Of a stretch of DNA of 37,588 bases, positions 7,565-15,550 are shown piece by piece. The DNA is from a virus: the IMG/VR virus record IMGVR_UViG_3300005096_000107, positions 1 to 37,588 of that record. The stretch is one strand, 5' to 3'. The stretch's first letter is position 1. Every line of letters starts with the position of its first letter. Both the position numbers and the translations under genes were made by a program. Under the pieces are notes generated by a model that worked only from the letters and a program-made list of their open reading frames with translations, did no database searches and was not told the origin of the DNA.

Positions 7565-9403
7565 ATGGCAATTTTTAACGACCAATCATTGCGAATAGTT
7601 ATCAAAGCCAAAGACGAGGCGAGCAAGGTTTTTAATAACCTTGAAAAAAAACTCAAGAAGTCAGGCGAAGGTATGAAGTCAGCCGGTAAATCTTTATCGG
7701 TTGGCTTGACTGCTCCATTGATAGCACTTGGCACGGCATCAGTAATGGCCGCCGGAAACTTTGAAAAATCACTTGGCGACCTTTCAACACTTGTCGGAAA
7801 AGGAACGGATAGCATGGCGACATTTGAAAAAGGGCTAAAAGATGTAATGAAGAGAGTACCAAAATCAGGAGACGAACTTGGAGCGGCAGCATATCAAATT
7901 GTTTCCGCCGGAATATCAGACGCAAGCGAAGCTTTAATGGTTTTGGAACAATCAGGAAGATTGGCTGTTGCAGGTTTGGGAGAAACAAGCGAAGCAGCCG
8001 ACCTTATGACATCAGCCATTAACGCTTTTGGTTTGGAAGCAAGCAAATCAAACGAGATTGCAGATGTTATTTTTAAGACAGTAAAAAACGGTAAAACGAC
8101 TGTTGCAGAATTGGCGCAAAGTTTTGGAATGGTTGCGCCGGTTGCTGCTGAAATGGGTGTATCATTTGAAGAATTACAAGCAGCGACAGCGGCGCTAACA
8201 ACATCAGGATTAAAAACATCAGTCGCGCAACAGCAAATCCGCGCCGCTATGTCTTCCCTATTAAAACCAACAAAAGAAGCAATAGAACTTTTTGATGTAT
8301 TGGGTGTTAAATCATTCAAGCAACTTATCAAAGAAAGTGGCGGAATGGTTGGAGCGTTTAAAAAATTAAAAGAAGCAACAGCAGGGGATGAAATGCTATT
8401 GGCAAAAGCTGCCGGTTCAGTTGAAGGACTTGGCGCAATTCTTGCATTAACAGGAAACCAAGCAGACGCATTCACGACAACAATGAAAGATATTAAAGAA
8501 GGAGCAAATGCTGTTGACGAAGCATTTTTGGCGCAGAAAGAAACTTTTAACGCATTATGGCAAGATATGAAAAATAAATTAAATGTTGCCATGATCGAAC
8601 TCGGAACGGCAATAATGCCAACAGTAAAAGATATAATGGAGCAAGTAGCAAAAGTTGCAGGAAAATTAGCGACATGGTTTGGCGAACTTTCCCCAAAAAC
8701 ACAAAAATATGTGCTTATTGGTATTGCGCTTGGGGTTGCACTCGGCCCGGTGTTATTTATTCTCGGACAAATTGTTTTAATTGCTCCAGCGGTTGGCGCA
8801 GCGTTTACTTTAATGCTAGGTCCGGTAGGACTTATTATTATTGCACTCGCAGCGATTGTATATTCAATAATAACAGTTATTAAACATTGGGACATGATAA
8901 AGGAAATAACCGGCGAAGTTATTGAAAATATGAAAGGGAAAATGCAGGCATTCGCAAAATTCTTTATCAACATATGGGAAAAAATAAAACAAACAACAAA
9001 TGATATTTGGAGTGGAATTAAAAAAACAATAAGCTCGACAATTGATTATATTACAAGAAAAATACAGTCGATCATTAACGCATATAATAGAATGAAGTCG
9101 ATTGTATCAAGACCGATAAAAGCAGCAGGCAGTTTTATTTCAGGCGCGGCTTCAAAGATAGGAGGTGCGCTTGGCTTCGAACACGGCGGACGAGTCCCCG
9201 GGCCTAAAGGGCAACCAGTACCAATTATGGCGCACGGACAAGAGCAAGTAATACCGGCAAATCAATCGCGTGGAGGTGGGTCGAATTTAAATCTTACAAT
9301 AAATAATCCGCAGTTTAGAAATGAGGATGACGAAGAACGCATGAAGCGAATGTTGGACACTTACTTTAGACCGCTTCTTGTCAACCATAAAATAAGCGCG
9401 TAA
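7565..9403 (+). CDS. Tail tape measure protein
   Basis: A 612-residue protein. Residues 1-45 are a charged helical start, followed by a TP901-type core at about 45-330 rich in Ala, Leu and Glu (AAYQIVSAGISDASEA, TTSGLKTSVAQQQIRAAM). A strongly hydrophobic block at about 380-438 (VLIGIALGVALGPVLFILG) is typical of tape measures that insert in the host membrane. The C-terminal part has a Gly-rich GFEHGGRVPGPKGQPV segment and MAHGQEQVIPA, common near tape measure ends. The length sets tail length: at roughly 1.5 angstrom per residue a tail of about 90 nm is expected, a siphovirus-like size. Confidence 0.93.
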   Translation: MAIFNDQSLRIVIKAKDEASKVFNNLEKKLKKSGEGMKSAGKSLSVGLTAPLIALGTASVMAAGNFEKSLGDLSTLVGKGTDSMATFEKGLKDVMKRVPKSGDELGAAAYQIVSAGISDASEALMVLEQSGRLAVAGLGETSEAADLMTSAINAFGLEASKSNEIADVIFKTVKNGKTTVAELAQSFGMVAPVAAEMGVSFEELQAATAALTTSGLKTSVAQQQIRAAMSSLLKPTKEAIELFDVLGVKSFKQLIKESGGMVGAFKKLKEATAGDEMLLAKAAGSVEGLGAILALTGNQADAFTTTMKDIKEGANAVDEAFLAQKETFNALWQDMKNKLNVAMIELGTAIMPTVKDIMEQVAKVAGKLATWFGELSPKTQKYVLIGIALGVALGPVLFILGQIVLIAPAVGAAFTLMLGPVGLIIIALAAIVYSIITVIKHWDMIKEITGEVIENMKGKMQAFAKFFINIWEKIKQTTNDIWSGIKKTISSTIDYITRKIQSIINAYNRMKSIVSRPIKAAGSFISGAASKIGGALGFEHGGRVPGPKGQPVPIMAHGQEQVIPANQSRGGGSNLNLTINNPQFRNEDDEERMKRMLDTYFRPLLVNHKISA

Positions 9404-9407
9404 AAAA

Positions 9408-10928
9408 ATGGCAATTACTCTTACAGTCGGTGGAACAGATTTTAAGCCACAATACAAAACAAATTCAGCAAAGATTACAGAAAACCTTCAAAATAGGGGT
9501 AATACTATGTCGCTACAAATTATTAAAAAAAGTAGCGACAGCGCGCCAGAAGAAGGCAAGGAAATAATTTTTAAAGACGGAGCAAGATATTTATTCGGCG
9601 GTTTTATTTCAAGAGTTGAGCCGACAGAAATAGGGGTTGGAGATTTGATTACTTATTTTGTAGAAGCGACAGATTACACTTATATCATTATCAACAAAAA
9701 CGCGCAAAAAACATACACAAGCCAAACACTCAATGCAATTGTCGCGGATTTATTAAGCACTTATGTCGATAGCGGATATGGACTTACAATGACAGGAGTT
9801 GACACAGGCCCAACGATCGACAGCATAAGTTTTAACCATATCACTTTAAGAAAAGCATTTGAAAAATTAGGAAAAATTACCGGGTATGAATGGTGGATAG
9901 ATTACCAAAAAGATATAAATTTCAAAACAAAAAGCTCGGTGTCCGCGCCGGAAAGCATAACGGATAGCTCAAAAAATCACGAAAGCTTGAATATTAAGAC
10001 GGATGTTTCGCAAGTACGAAATTCAATTATTGTCCGGGGCGGAAAAGAAGAAACGAGTACATATTTTTCGCAAACAATTGAAGCGGACGGTGTCGCGCGT
10101 GAATGGCAATTAAGAGAAAAACCAACAGCAATCGAATATATTAAAGAAGCAACAGTTGCGCAAAATTTTGGCGAAGACCCGACAGACGAAGAAACAGGCA
10201 ACGATTACATGTTTAAGAAAGCGGAAAAATATGTGCGCGTTGTCACCGCAGACCCGACACCGGTAGCCGGAACAGATATTGAAGTTTCCTATAAATATCA
10301 AATCCCGGTTATTGTGTTACTCCAAAGCGCGTCAAGCATTATTGCAATGACAGCGCTTGAAGGTGGCGACGGATTACACGAATATACAATTATTGAAAGC
10401 TCGATCAAGTCAAAAGCGGAAGCAAGGCAACGCGCATTAAAAGAATTGGCGGAATATGCAAATCCGATTGTTACCGGACAATTTAAAACACGCACAGGAT
10501 TACTAACATCCGGCAGTATTTTTCAGCCGGGGCAAGAACTAACAATCAATTCGCCAAGTTGGGGAATTTCAACAGATACAAAATATCTTATTCAAGAAGT
10601 TATTATTACCCTTGTTGAGGACGGCACAAATATAGAGTATAATTATAATATAAGATTTGGGGGTAGATTATTGGACGCAGCGAGTTTTCTTGAAAGCTTG
10701 GCAAGCAAAGAAGACCCAATATTTGCAACCGAAGAAATTGACACAATAAAAGCGATAACGGAAGAAATGAGTATAGCGGAAACGATAGAGCGCGACAGTT
10801 TATTAAAATCAATCACAGAAAGCGCCACAATAGCCGAAAGCATTAGCAAGGTAAATAACACGCCACCCTTCCAGTGGGGGCCTGGTGGGTCGCCACAATT
10901 CGTATGGGGGGCGTCAGAATGGGCTTAA
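9408..10928 (+). CDS. Tail hub / tail-associated protein with fibre-like C-terminus
   Basis: A 506-residue protein directly after the tape measure. Its N-terminus is beta-rich with an FGGFISRVEPTE turn, and the middle has the QTLNAIVADLLSTYV and YEWWIDYQKDINF pattern of gp27/gpD-like hub proteins. The middle part also contains NSIIVRGGK and a KAEARQRALKELAEYANPI helix that recur in baseplate hubs. The last 70 residues carry two short repeats (AITEEMSIAETI, SITESATIAESI) resembling those of the fibre at 793, and a Trp/Pro/Gly-rich end. The hub forms the ring at the tail tip. Confidence 0.8.
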   Translation: MAITLTVGGTDFKPQYKTNSAKITENLQNRGNTMSLQIIKKSSDSAPEEGKEIIFKDGARYLFGGFISRVEPTEIGVGDLITYFVEATDYTYIIINKNAQKTYTSQTLNAIVADLLSTYVDSGYGLTMTGVDTGPTIDSISFNHITLRKAFEKLGKITGYEWWIDYQKDINFKTKSSVSAPESITDSSKNHESLNIKTDVSQVRNSIIVRGGKEETSTYFSQTIEADGVAREWQLREKPTAIEYIKEATVAQNFGEDPTDEETGNDYMFKKAEKYVRVVTADPTPVAGTDIEVSYKYQIPVIVLLQSASSIIAMTALEGGDGLHEYTIIESSIKSKAEARQRALKELAEYANPIVTGQFKTRTGLLTSGSIFQPGQELTINSPSWGISTDTKYLIQEVIITLVEDGTNIEYNYNIRFGGRLLDAASFLESLASKEDPIFATEEIDTIKAITEEMSIAETIERDSLLKSITESATIAESISKVNNTPPFQWGPGGSPQFVWGASEWA

Positions 10929-10940
10929 TTAAATAATATT

Positions 10941-11510
10941 ATGCAAATAAAAGAAAAAGGAAAAATAAAAGGAGAAATGACAGTATCAATTTATGATACA
11001 ACAAGTCGAGAAGCAAACACGCTCGAGCAAACAATCGTCGATCTTATAAATGGCCCGCGATTTCAAGGATACAGAGAAAAATATTTATCGCTCGTAAAAG
11101 AAATGCGCGAGTTATTTTTGGTGCGAGAGTATAAAGTTACAAATCTTATTGTCACAGCCGGTCGATCCGTCGTCGCTCAAAGATTGGCAAACGACACGAC
11201 ATATACCGGAGTAATAAATTACGGCGCGTTAGGCACGGCTTCAACGACACCGGTAAACGGAAACACAACACTCGGCACGGAAGTTTTTAGAAAAGTTGTT
11301 GCGTCAGCAAGCGATACATCAAATCAAGCGTTTATTGATTTCTTTTACAGCAAGGCAGATACAAACGGAACATACGAAGAGTTTGGAACTTTCATTGACG
11401 GCACGGCAACGGTTGACACCGGACAAATGTTTACGCACGCGCTTACCGGAGGCTGGGTAAAAACATCAAGCGAAAGTATGACGGTATCATGCACTTATAC
11501 AATTACTTAA
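10941..11510 (+). CDS. Virion protein, paralogue of the 41-703 gene
   Basis: A 189-residue protein. It shares layout and motifs with the protein at 41-703: a short basic N-terminus, a helical segment, NLIVTAGRSVVAQRLA, then TTLGTEVFR and a long Thr/Ser-rich beta part. It lies in the distal tail cluster between the hub and the tail-collar protein, so a tail-tip or fibre-adaptor role is likely. A second ATG at 10977 is too close to its GGAG motif to be preferred. The exact family is unknown. Confidence 0.75.
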   Translation: MQIKEKGKIKGEMTVSIYDTTSREANTLEQTIVDLINGPRFQGYREKYLSLVKEMRELFLVREYKVTNLIVTAGRSVVAQRLANDTTYTGVINYGALGTASTTPVNGNTTLGTEVFRKVVASASDTSNQAFIDFFYSKADTNGTYEEFGTFIDGTATVDTGQMFTHALTGGWVKTSSESMTVSCTYTIT

Positions 11511-11514
11511 AATT

Positions 11515-11850
11515 ATGGCAAAACAAGATTTAACAATTGAAATTACTTTTAATTACGACCCGGCATTAAACGACGGAAAACCGGCGCATATTTTCTTATT
11601 TCAATTGCTTAATAAATTAAACAGAGAAATACCAATCACGGCAGTAAAATATAAGACAAAAACAAAAACTTTTGCAGACCCGGAAACGGATTTGCCAAAA
11701 GTTGCCTTGCGCAAGGTCGACAGCGTGAGTGATACAGATTTACCAAAAAAGCCAAAATGGTTGAAAGACAAAACAGAATTAAAACCGGGAACGAATGAGA
11801 ATGTCGCGAAGCGAATTGGCGAAGGTAAAAAAATAATAAGAACAAAATAA
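11515..11850 (+). CDS. Small basic protein of the tail cluster, unknown
   Basis: A 111-residue protein, Lys-rich, with an N-terminal beta/helix part (DLTIEITFNYDPALNDG, IFLFQLLNKLN) and a basic, likely disordered C-terminus (LKDKTELKPGTNENVAKRIGEGKK). It sits four bases after the previous gene and four before the collar protein, inside one transcription unit. No family recognised. Confidence 0.65.
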   Translation: MAKQDLTIEITFNYDPALNDGKPAHIFLFQLLNKLNREIPITAVKYKTKTKTFADPETDLPKVALRKVDSVSDTDLPKKPKWLKDKTELKPGTNENVAKRIGEGKKIIRTK

Positions 11851-11854
11851 AAAT

Positions 11855-12370
11855 ATGGCAATAAAAGCAGGTAGTGACGGTGTAGCAAGTGACTTTGATT
11901 TCTTACTAGGAGTAGTTTTACCTTATGCAGGTTCAACAGCCCCGGCAAGTTGGGCTTTATGCTACGGACAAGCAATATCAAGAACAACCTATGTCGATCT
12001 ATTTAATATCATAGGTACAACTTTTGGCGTGGGCGACGGCTCAACAACATTCAATGTCCCGGACATGAGAGGCAATTTACCGCTTGGCAAAGATAATATG
12101 GGTGGAACTTCGCGAGATAGAGTCACACACGCAAATGCTGATGTTGTTGGTGGAGAAGAAGGAGCAGAAACACATATATTAACAGTCGCAGAACTTGCAG
12201 CACACACGCACGGAATATTAGCTCAATCTGGGAGTAAGGATATTGGTGCCGGGGCGTTTACTGTTTATTTAGGTGGTTCAGGAACAACAGCTTCAACTGG
12301 AGGCGATACAGCACACGAAAACATGTCCCCATATATGACATTAAATTACATAATAAAAGTTACCGCATAA
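11855..12370 (+). CDS. Tail collar domain protein (Mdp-like)
   Basis: A 171-residue protein of the phage tail-collar (PF07484) and microcystin-dependent-protein type. It has the marks of the domain: LPYAGSTAPASWALCYGQ, then YVDLFNIIGTTFGVGDG, FNVPDMRGNLPLG, and a final AAHTHG with NMSPYMTLNYIIK. Such proteins form a short fibre or tail-tip adhesin that binds the host surface. It is the last virion gene before the lysis cassette. It begins four bases after the previous stop. Confidence 0.92.
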   Translation: MAIKAGSDGVASDFDFLLGVVLPYAGSTAPASWALCYGQAISRTTYVDLFNIIGTTFGVGDGSTTFNVPDMRGNLPLGKDNMGGTSRDRVTHANADVVGGEEGAETHILTVAELAAHTHGILAQSGSKDIGAGAFTVYLGGSGTTASTGGDTAHENMSPYMTLNYIIKVTA

Positions 12371-12371
12371 T

Positions 12372-12584
12372 ATGAATATCTTTGAAACATTAACAAACAG
12401 CCAAAACCCAACCATTGCAATTTTAGCAACAATTGTTATGCTTCTTTCCGGCATTATCGTTTATCAATGGCGATACACAATGAATAACACAGTACCAAAA
12501 TGGATTTGGGATGAGTTTGTGGCGAAGGTCGATAAACTTATCGAAACATCAACCATTATAAAAGAGAGAATTGGAAGAAAATAA
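12372..12584 (+). CDS. Single-pass membrane protein of the lysis cassette
   Basis: A 70-residue protein with one hydrophobic segment (about residues 14-34: AILATIVMLLSGIIVYQW) and a charged amphipathic C-terminal helix. It precedes the endolysin with only one base between it and the collar gene, a typical place for a BhlA/XhlA-like holin partner. PKWIWDEF is conserved-looking but I cannot assign a family. Confidence 0.6.
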   Translation: MNIFETLTNSQNPTIAILATIVMLLSGIIVYQWRYTMNNTVPKWIWDEFVAKVDKLIETSTIIKERIGRK

Positions 12585-12585
12585 A

Positions 12586-12768
12586 ATGATAATGATAATT
12601 GAAATATTGTTTGTGGTGGTAATTGCCGGGTCAATAATGCTTGCGAGTTTGAGCGTGACTACAATTCGCGGAATAAGCAAGCGGCCTTGTAATGGGGAAC
12701 TTAAACAATTAGCGCACCTTGACGGCACGATCGACAAATTTAACCAAATAATCAATAAAACAATATGA
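12586..12768 (+). CDS. Small membrane protein, holin or spanin candidate
   Basis: A 60-residue protein. A strongly hydrophobic N-terminal segment (MIMIIEILFVVVIAGSIMLAS) is followed by a short polar C-terminus. ATG 12586 is chosen over a TTG 15 bases earlier because it starts directly with the membrane segment. The stop TGA overlaps the endolysin ATG (ATGA), implying coupled translation. Confidence 0.6.
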   Translation: MIMIIEILFVVVIAGSIMLASLSVTTIRGISKRPCNGELKQLAHLDGTIDKFNQIINKTI

Positions 12769-13457
12769 GCAAAATCACAATAAAAAGCACGCCAAATCAA
12801 TACGCCTTAGAAGGCGATGTATTGGCAATTATATTGCATACAACACTTGGCAAATATGAAGGAGCAGTCGAATGGCTCATGATGTCCCCGGAAGAGCGAG
12901 AATTAAGAACAGGCAGAAAGTCGTTCAGCTCCGCAAATGCCGTTTTTGGCCGTTTAGGAGAGATTACAGAGCTTGCGCCACCCGATAGGGGGACTTGGCA
13001 CGCCGGGATAGTTTACAAGCCTTCACGGCGCGCAAAAGCAATATTGCCAAAGACAATATTTGGAAAACTAAAAAACCCAAACAGGCGGACACTCGGCCTT
13101 GAAATAGCGTCAGGATATGATGTCGATAATGACGGAACACTTGAAAATTGGGAGCGGTTATATACACCCCAAGCACTCAAAGAATGCGCATGGTATATTC
13201 TCAATGTGATCGAGCCAAAAACAGGAAAACAATTTGGCAATCAGAATATCCTAACGCATTTTGATATTGATAATAGGAAGCCAAAGATTGAGATACAGAG
13301 AGCAATGATACTTATGGAATTATCAAAACAAAGGAAAGAAAAAGAAAGTCCAACAGTAGAAAAACCGGCGTCGGTCGAGCCGGAAAAGAATATAATTATC
13401 AGCATGAAGGAAGGCGAAAAAACACAGAAGTTTATTTGCCAACCTTTTAAGAATTAA
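12765..13457 (+). CDS. Endolysin: N-acetylmuramoyl-L-alanine amidase (Amidase_2)
   Basis: A 230-residue amidase that cleaves the bond between muramic acid and L-alanine in peptidoglycan. Zinc ligands appear as His25 (ILHTT), His79 (TWHAG) and His165 (LTHFDID), with a Lys-containing segment just after. The pattern of an FGRLGEITEL strand, a PNRRTLGLEI strand and a helix PQALKECAWYIL fits the T7-lysozyme fold. The C-terminal 40 residues are a basic and acidic tail without a known wall-binding domain. No signal peptide is visible, so it needs a holin. It overlaps the previous gene by four bases. Confidence 0.9.
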   Translation: MSKITIKSTPNQYALEGDVLAIILHTTLGKYEGAVEWLMMSPEERELRTGRKSFSSANAVFGRLGEITELAPPDRGTWHAGIVYKPSRRAKAILPKTIFGKLKNPNRRTLGLEIASGYDVDNDGTLENWERLYTPQALKECAWYILNVIEPKTGKQFGNQNILTHFDIDNRKPKIEIQRAMILMELSKQRKEKESPTVEKPASVEPEKNIIISMKEGEKTQKFICQPFKN

Positions 13458-13462
13458 AAAAA

Positions 13463-13648
13463 ATGGGAATAACAAAACTTTTTGAAAGCGCGAGCAAAAT
13501 AGTATTTATCGTAATGACACTTGCGGTTGTGGCAGCATTATTTACAGGCAAGATTACCGGCGACCAATTTATGGTTTTGGCAGGTATGACATTTGCTTTT
13601 TATTTTTCAAGCAAAGGGGACACATCAAAACAATTCGCAGGGAAATAA
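13463..13648 (+). CDS. Holin-like two-TM protein
   Basis: A 61-residue protein with two hydrophobic segments (about residues 13-29 and 36-49), a Gly turn between them and a short polar end, the size and form of small class II holins. It is the last gene of the late unit, five bases after the endolysin, and is followed by a structured RNA element and a terminator. Confidence 0.65.
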   Translation: MGITKLFESASKIVFIVMTLAVVAALFTGKITGDQFMVLAGMTFAFYFSSKGDTSKQFAGK

Positions 13649-13653
13649 TGATA

Positions 13654-13786
13654 ACGAGCGTATCGCTGGGCGCTTCAATTTTAAGACCTCGGGGCGCTTG
13701 CCTTAATAAGTTTACGCTCATGTATCTTGTCTTCTATTGCTCGGGAGTGAGGCGGTACTGGTTGAAGTGTCCAACGATACGCTCGT
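13654..13786 (+). ncRNA. Long-stem structured RNA element after the lysis genes
   Basis: A perfect 12-bp stem (ACGAGCGTATCG 13654-13665 with CGATACGCTCGT 13775-13786) is continued after a small internal loop by a second 11-bp helix (GGGCGCTTCAA 13668-13678 with TTGAAGTGTCC 13762-13772, two G-U pairs). The wobbles favour the + strand transcript. About 80 bases inside carry short possible hairpins. A terminator follows at 13797, so the element could be the 3' end of the late mRNA or a separate small RNA. A 91-codon reading frame overlaps it but does not look like a protein. Confidence 0.6.
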
Positions 13787-13796
13787 CGACAGAAAT

Positions 13797-13826
13797 AAAA
13801 AACGCTCCGACACGCGAGCGTTTTTT
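13797..13826. terminator. Intrinsic terminator
   Basis: AAAAAACGCTC pairs with GAGCGTTTTTT around an 8-base loop. The GC core is followed by a T run in the + direction, and the A run would serve the opposite strand. It ends the late/lysis transcription unit. Confidence 0.85.
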
Positions 13827-13834
13827 ATTTTGCA

Positions 13835-13916
13835 ACTCCCCTATCCCCCACCCATGGGGTACCTCGATTTTCACTCTTCTCGAATTATTGCAACCACCAC
13901 GGCAGGGTAGGGGAGT
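13835..13916. other. Second hairpin element in the noncoding region
   Basis: ACTCCCCTA (13835-13843) pairs exactly with TAGGGGAGT (13908-13916), and CCC/GGG extend the stem past a bulged T. The enclosed sequence has a CCATGG palindrome near 13853 and a TCGA pair. There is no T tract. It may be an RNA element or an origin hairpin; its role is unknown. Confidence 0.5.
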
Positions 13917-13948
13917 GATTTAACCCTTATTATAAGCCATTTGGCAGG

Positions 13949-13957
13949 TTATCCACA
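13949..13957 (+). promoter_or_regulatory. DnaA box, perfect consensus
   Basis: TTATCCACA, the high-affinity bacterial DnaA box. It is located 17 bases upstream of a -35 box in a noncoding region. The same box and spacing recur at 15525. Confidence 0.7.
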
Positions 13958-13974
13958 GTTTTAACTCATAACGC

Positions 13975-14003
13975 TTGACAACAAATCACAACAAGCATAA
14001 ACT
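13975..14003 (+). promoter_or_regulatory. Early-region promoter with consensus -35
   Basis: TTGACA (13975-13980), 17-bp spacer, TAAACT (13998-14003). It lies 17 bases after a DnaA box and faces the early genes. The first recognised start is ATG 14092. An AGGAG motif near 14018 is not followed by a clear gene. Confidence 0.65.
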
Positions 14004-14091
14004 AAAGATAATCAAGAAGGAGTAAGCGCGCACATTAAAAACTCAACACACACTCCCCCATTATCAATTAAAAAAAAGAGCAAATAAAAAC

Positions 14092-14253
14092 ATGAAAAAA
14101 ATAATGGACAATATCACGGACATAATACTTTCAGCAATCGCGCTTTACTTTATCGGATTTCTTTTTATCATTCTGTTAGTCGCAATGGGATACCAAGGCG
14201 GCGACATGATAACAGAACATTACAGGTCGGTATTACAAAGTTTTATAAATTAA
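14092..14253 (+). CDS. Small membrane protein, unknown
   Basis: A 53-residue protein starting MKKIMDNITDII with one long hydrophobic helix (about residues 11-33, SAIALYFIGFLFIILLVAM) and a polar end. It is the first gene after the early promoter, preceded by an A-rich stretch. Function unknown. Confidence 0.6.
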   Translation: MKKIMDNITDIILSAIALYFIGFLFIILLVAMGYQGGDMITEHYRSVLQSFIN

Positions 14254-14263
14254 AATTACAAAC

Positions 14264-14662
14264 ATGAAAAATGAAATGGAATCAATCACGCCGGTTCAAT
14301 ATGGGGAGGGTATTAAAAAGGGATTTGGAGTAATACATAAACTTGACGAAAATCTTATATATCTTGTTTTGGGAATAGGCGAAAAAGTAAACGAGGAGGC
14401 AAAAACCAATGACGAGAAAATGGCAATTTTAGCATTTTGTTTAAAGGATTATGACATTGATAGTTATATATTAAAAACAAAAAACAAAATTACTGATAGA
14501 TTTATGAAACACCTTGAAGATGAATTTGGTAGTGGCATGTTTGCTAAAAGAAAAATCAATGAATACGACGATATAAAAGAAAAAAGATATGTTGAAGCAT
14601 ACAATGATTTTTCAAAAAGGTTAGAAAACAAAATTAAAAGTTTTAAACATAGTTGGATATAA
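14264..14662 (+). CDS. Hypothetical early protein
   Basis: A 132-residue, largely helical, charged protein. It has a hydrophobic LIYLVLGIG segment too short for a clear membrane span and a C-terminal part rich in Lys, Tyr and Glu. No motif recognised. It lies between a membrane protein and a zinc-binding protein in the early unit. Confidence 0.6.
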   Translation: MKNEMESITPVQYGEGIKKGFGVIHKLDENLIYLVLGIGEKVNEEAKTNDEKMAILAFCLKDYDIDSYILKTKNKITDRFMKHLEDEFGSGMFAKRKINEYDDIKEKRYVEAYNDFSKRLENKIKSFKHSWI

Positions 14663-14666
14663 AAAC

Positions 14667-14846
14667 ATGAGCATAATAAATTGTAAATATTGCGGTGGAT
14701 ACATAGACACAGACTTTGACGCGGAACACGAAGACATTTGCGAAGATAAACCGTGCGAAACATGTGACAGCACAGGAAAAGTCGCGGAAGGACAATTTGA
14801 CGACATAAGAGAAATTGATTGTCCGGACTGTAAAATAATCCAATAA
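14667..14846 (+). CDS. Small zinc-finger protein (DnaJ-like CxxC)
   Basis: A 59-residue protein with three CxxC pairs: CKYC near residue 6, CETC near 30 (followed by DSTGK, reminiscent of DnaJ zinc repeats), and CPDC near 52, plus a single Cys. It probably binds zinc. It starts after an A-rich stretch and ends one base before the next ATG. Confidence 0.65.
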   Translation: MSIINCKYCGGYIDTDFDAEHEDICEDKPCETCDSTGKVAEGQFDDIREIDCPDCKIIQ

Positions 14847-14847
14847 A

Positions 14848-15510
14848 ATGAGAACAACATATAACCCCGGAAAAATAAAGCCAATCATTCAAGTCGTCGC
14901 ACGGATACTTGAAAATGATTTGAGTTTACACGAAGACCATGATCGATTAATGGCCACCGTGTTTATAAATGTCCCGGAGTTAAAAGACAAGGCAAGGTGC
15001 GCGAATTGCGACGCTTCAATGGCTCAATATGAATACAATATGGATGTGCTTGATGTCGCGCTTGTAGTAGCAATGGGCGAAAGCGTATGCCAAGGAATTG
15101 AAGAAGGACAAGAATTTACAGAAGCAAATAAAATTCATATACCGACATTACAAGTTTCAGACGCAGTAAGACATAGGACAACAAAATGTGCGAAGTTGGG
15201 ACTTATCGCAAAAAATAACATAGACGGAAAAGATACAAGGGGAATATGGGTTATAACAAGGCGCGGATTTGAGGCCTTGAAGGGCGAAGAGATACCGGCA
15301 AGTACAATCGTTTGGCGCGGTAAAATTATTGATCGACCGGAAATGCAAACAACATTTGAAACGGTACGCAGAAAATACATAATACGGATACAAGATTACG
15401 AAAAAAGACATAGGGACACGCCAAGGGATGACCACCGCGACGCAATGGGCGCGTATGATAAAAACGATTGGGTCGAGGTTGCAGGATACCAAGAAGGTAA
15501 ATTATTTTAA
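14848..15510 (+). CDS. Hypothetical protein with CxxC and winged-helix-like part
   Basis: A 220-residue protein. The N-terminal helical region carries one CANC motif near residue 51. The centre (VSDAVRHRTTKCAKLGLIAK) followed by GIWVITRRGFEAL has the order helix, helix, then a beta wing that is usual for winged-helix DNA-binding domains. The C-terminal quarter is Arg/Asp-rich. It may be an early regulator or DNA-binding protein. No named family. Confidence 0.6.
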   Translation: MRTTYNPGKIKPIIQVVARILENDLSLHEDHDRLMATVFINVPELKDKARCANCDASMAQYEYNMDVLDVALVVAMGESVCQGIEEGQEFTEANKIHIPTLQVSDAVRHRTTKCAKLGLIAKNNIDGKDTRGIWVITRRGFEALKGEEIPASTIVWRGKIIDRPEMQTTFETVRRKYIIRIQDYEKRHRDTPRDDHRDAMGAYDKNDWVEVAGYQEGKLF

Positions 15511-15524
15511 CAGTAATAAAAAAG

Positions 15525-15533
15525 TTATCCACA
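15525..15533 (+). promoter_or_regulatory. DnaA box, perfect consensus
   Basis: TTATCCACA, 17 bases upstream of the -35 of the next promoter. The whole stretch from box to -10 is similar base by base to 13949-14003. Confidence 0.7.
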
Positions 15534-15550
15534 GGTTTAGAACATAACAC

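Larger units (their letters stand above)
13649..14091. other. 443-base noncoding region, candidate origin
   Basis: No convincing gene lies here. In order it holds a long-stem RNA element, an intrinsic terminator, a second hairpin, a DnaA box, and a consensus promoter. It is the largest noncoding stretch and marks the border between late and early transcription units. Since the phage encodes no recognised initiator or polymerase, this DnaA-box region is the best candidate for an origin used by host proteins. This is inference. Confidence 0.5.

Noticed and set aside
7894-8973. 359-codon - strand frame inside the tape measure gene
   Set aside because: A shadow frame caused by regular codon bias of the tape measure gene. 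Its composition is Ala/Ser/Ile-rich without protein-like motifs and it lies wholly over a strong + strand gene.
13648-13923. 91-codon open frame after the holin-like gene
   Set aside because: It overlaps the long-stem RNA, a terminator and a second hairpin, has a composition unlike its neighbours (many Arg, Cys, Pro and Trp) and no start context. It is best explained by GC-rich stems keeping a frame open.
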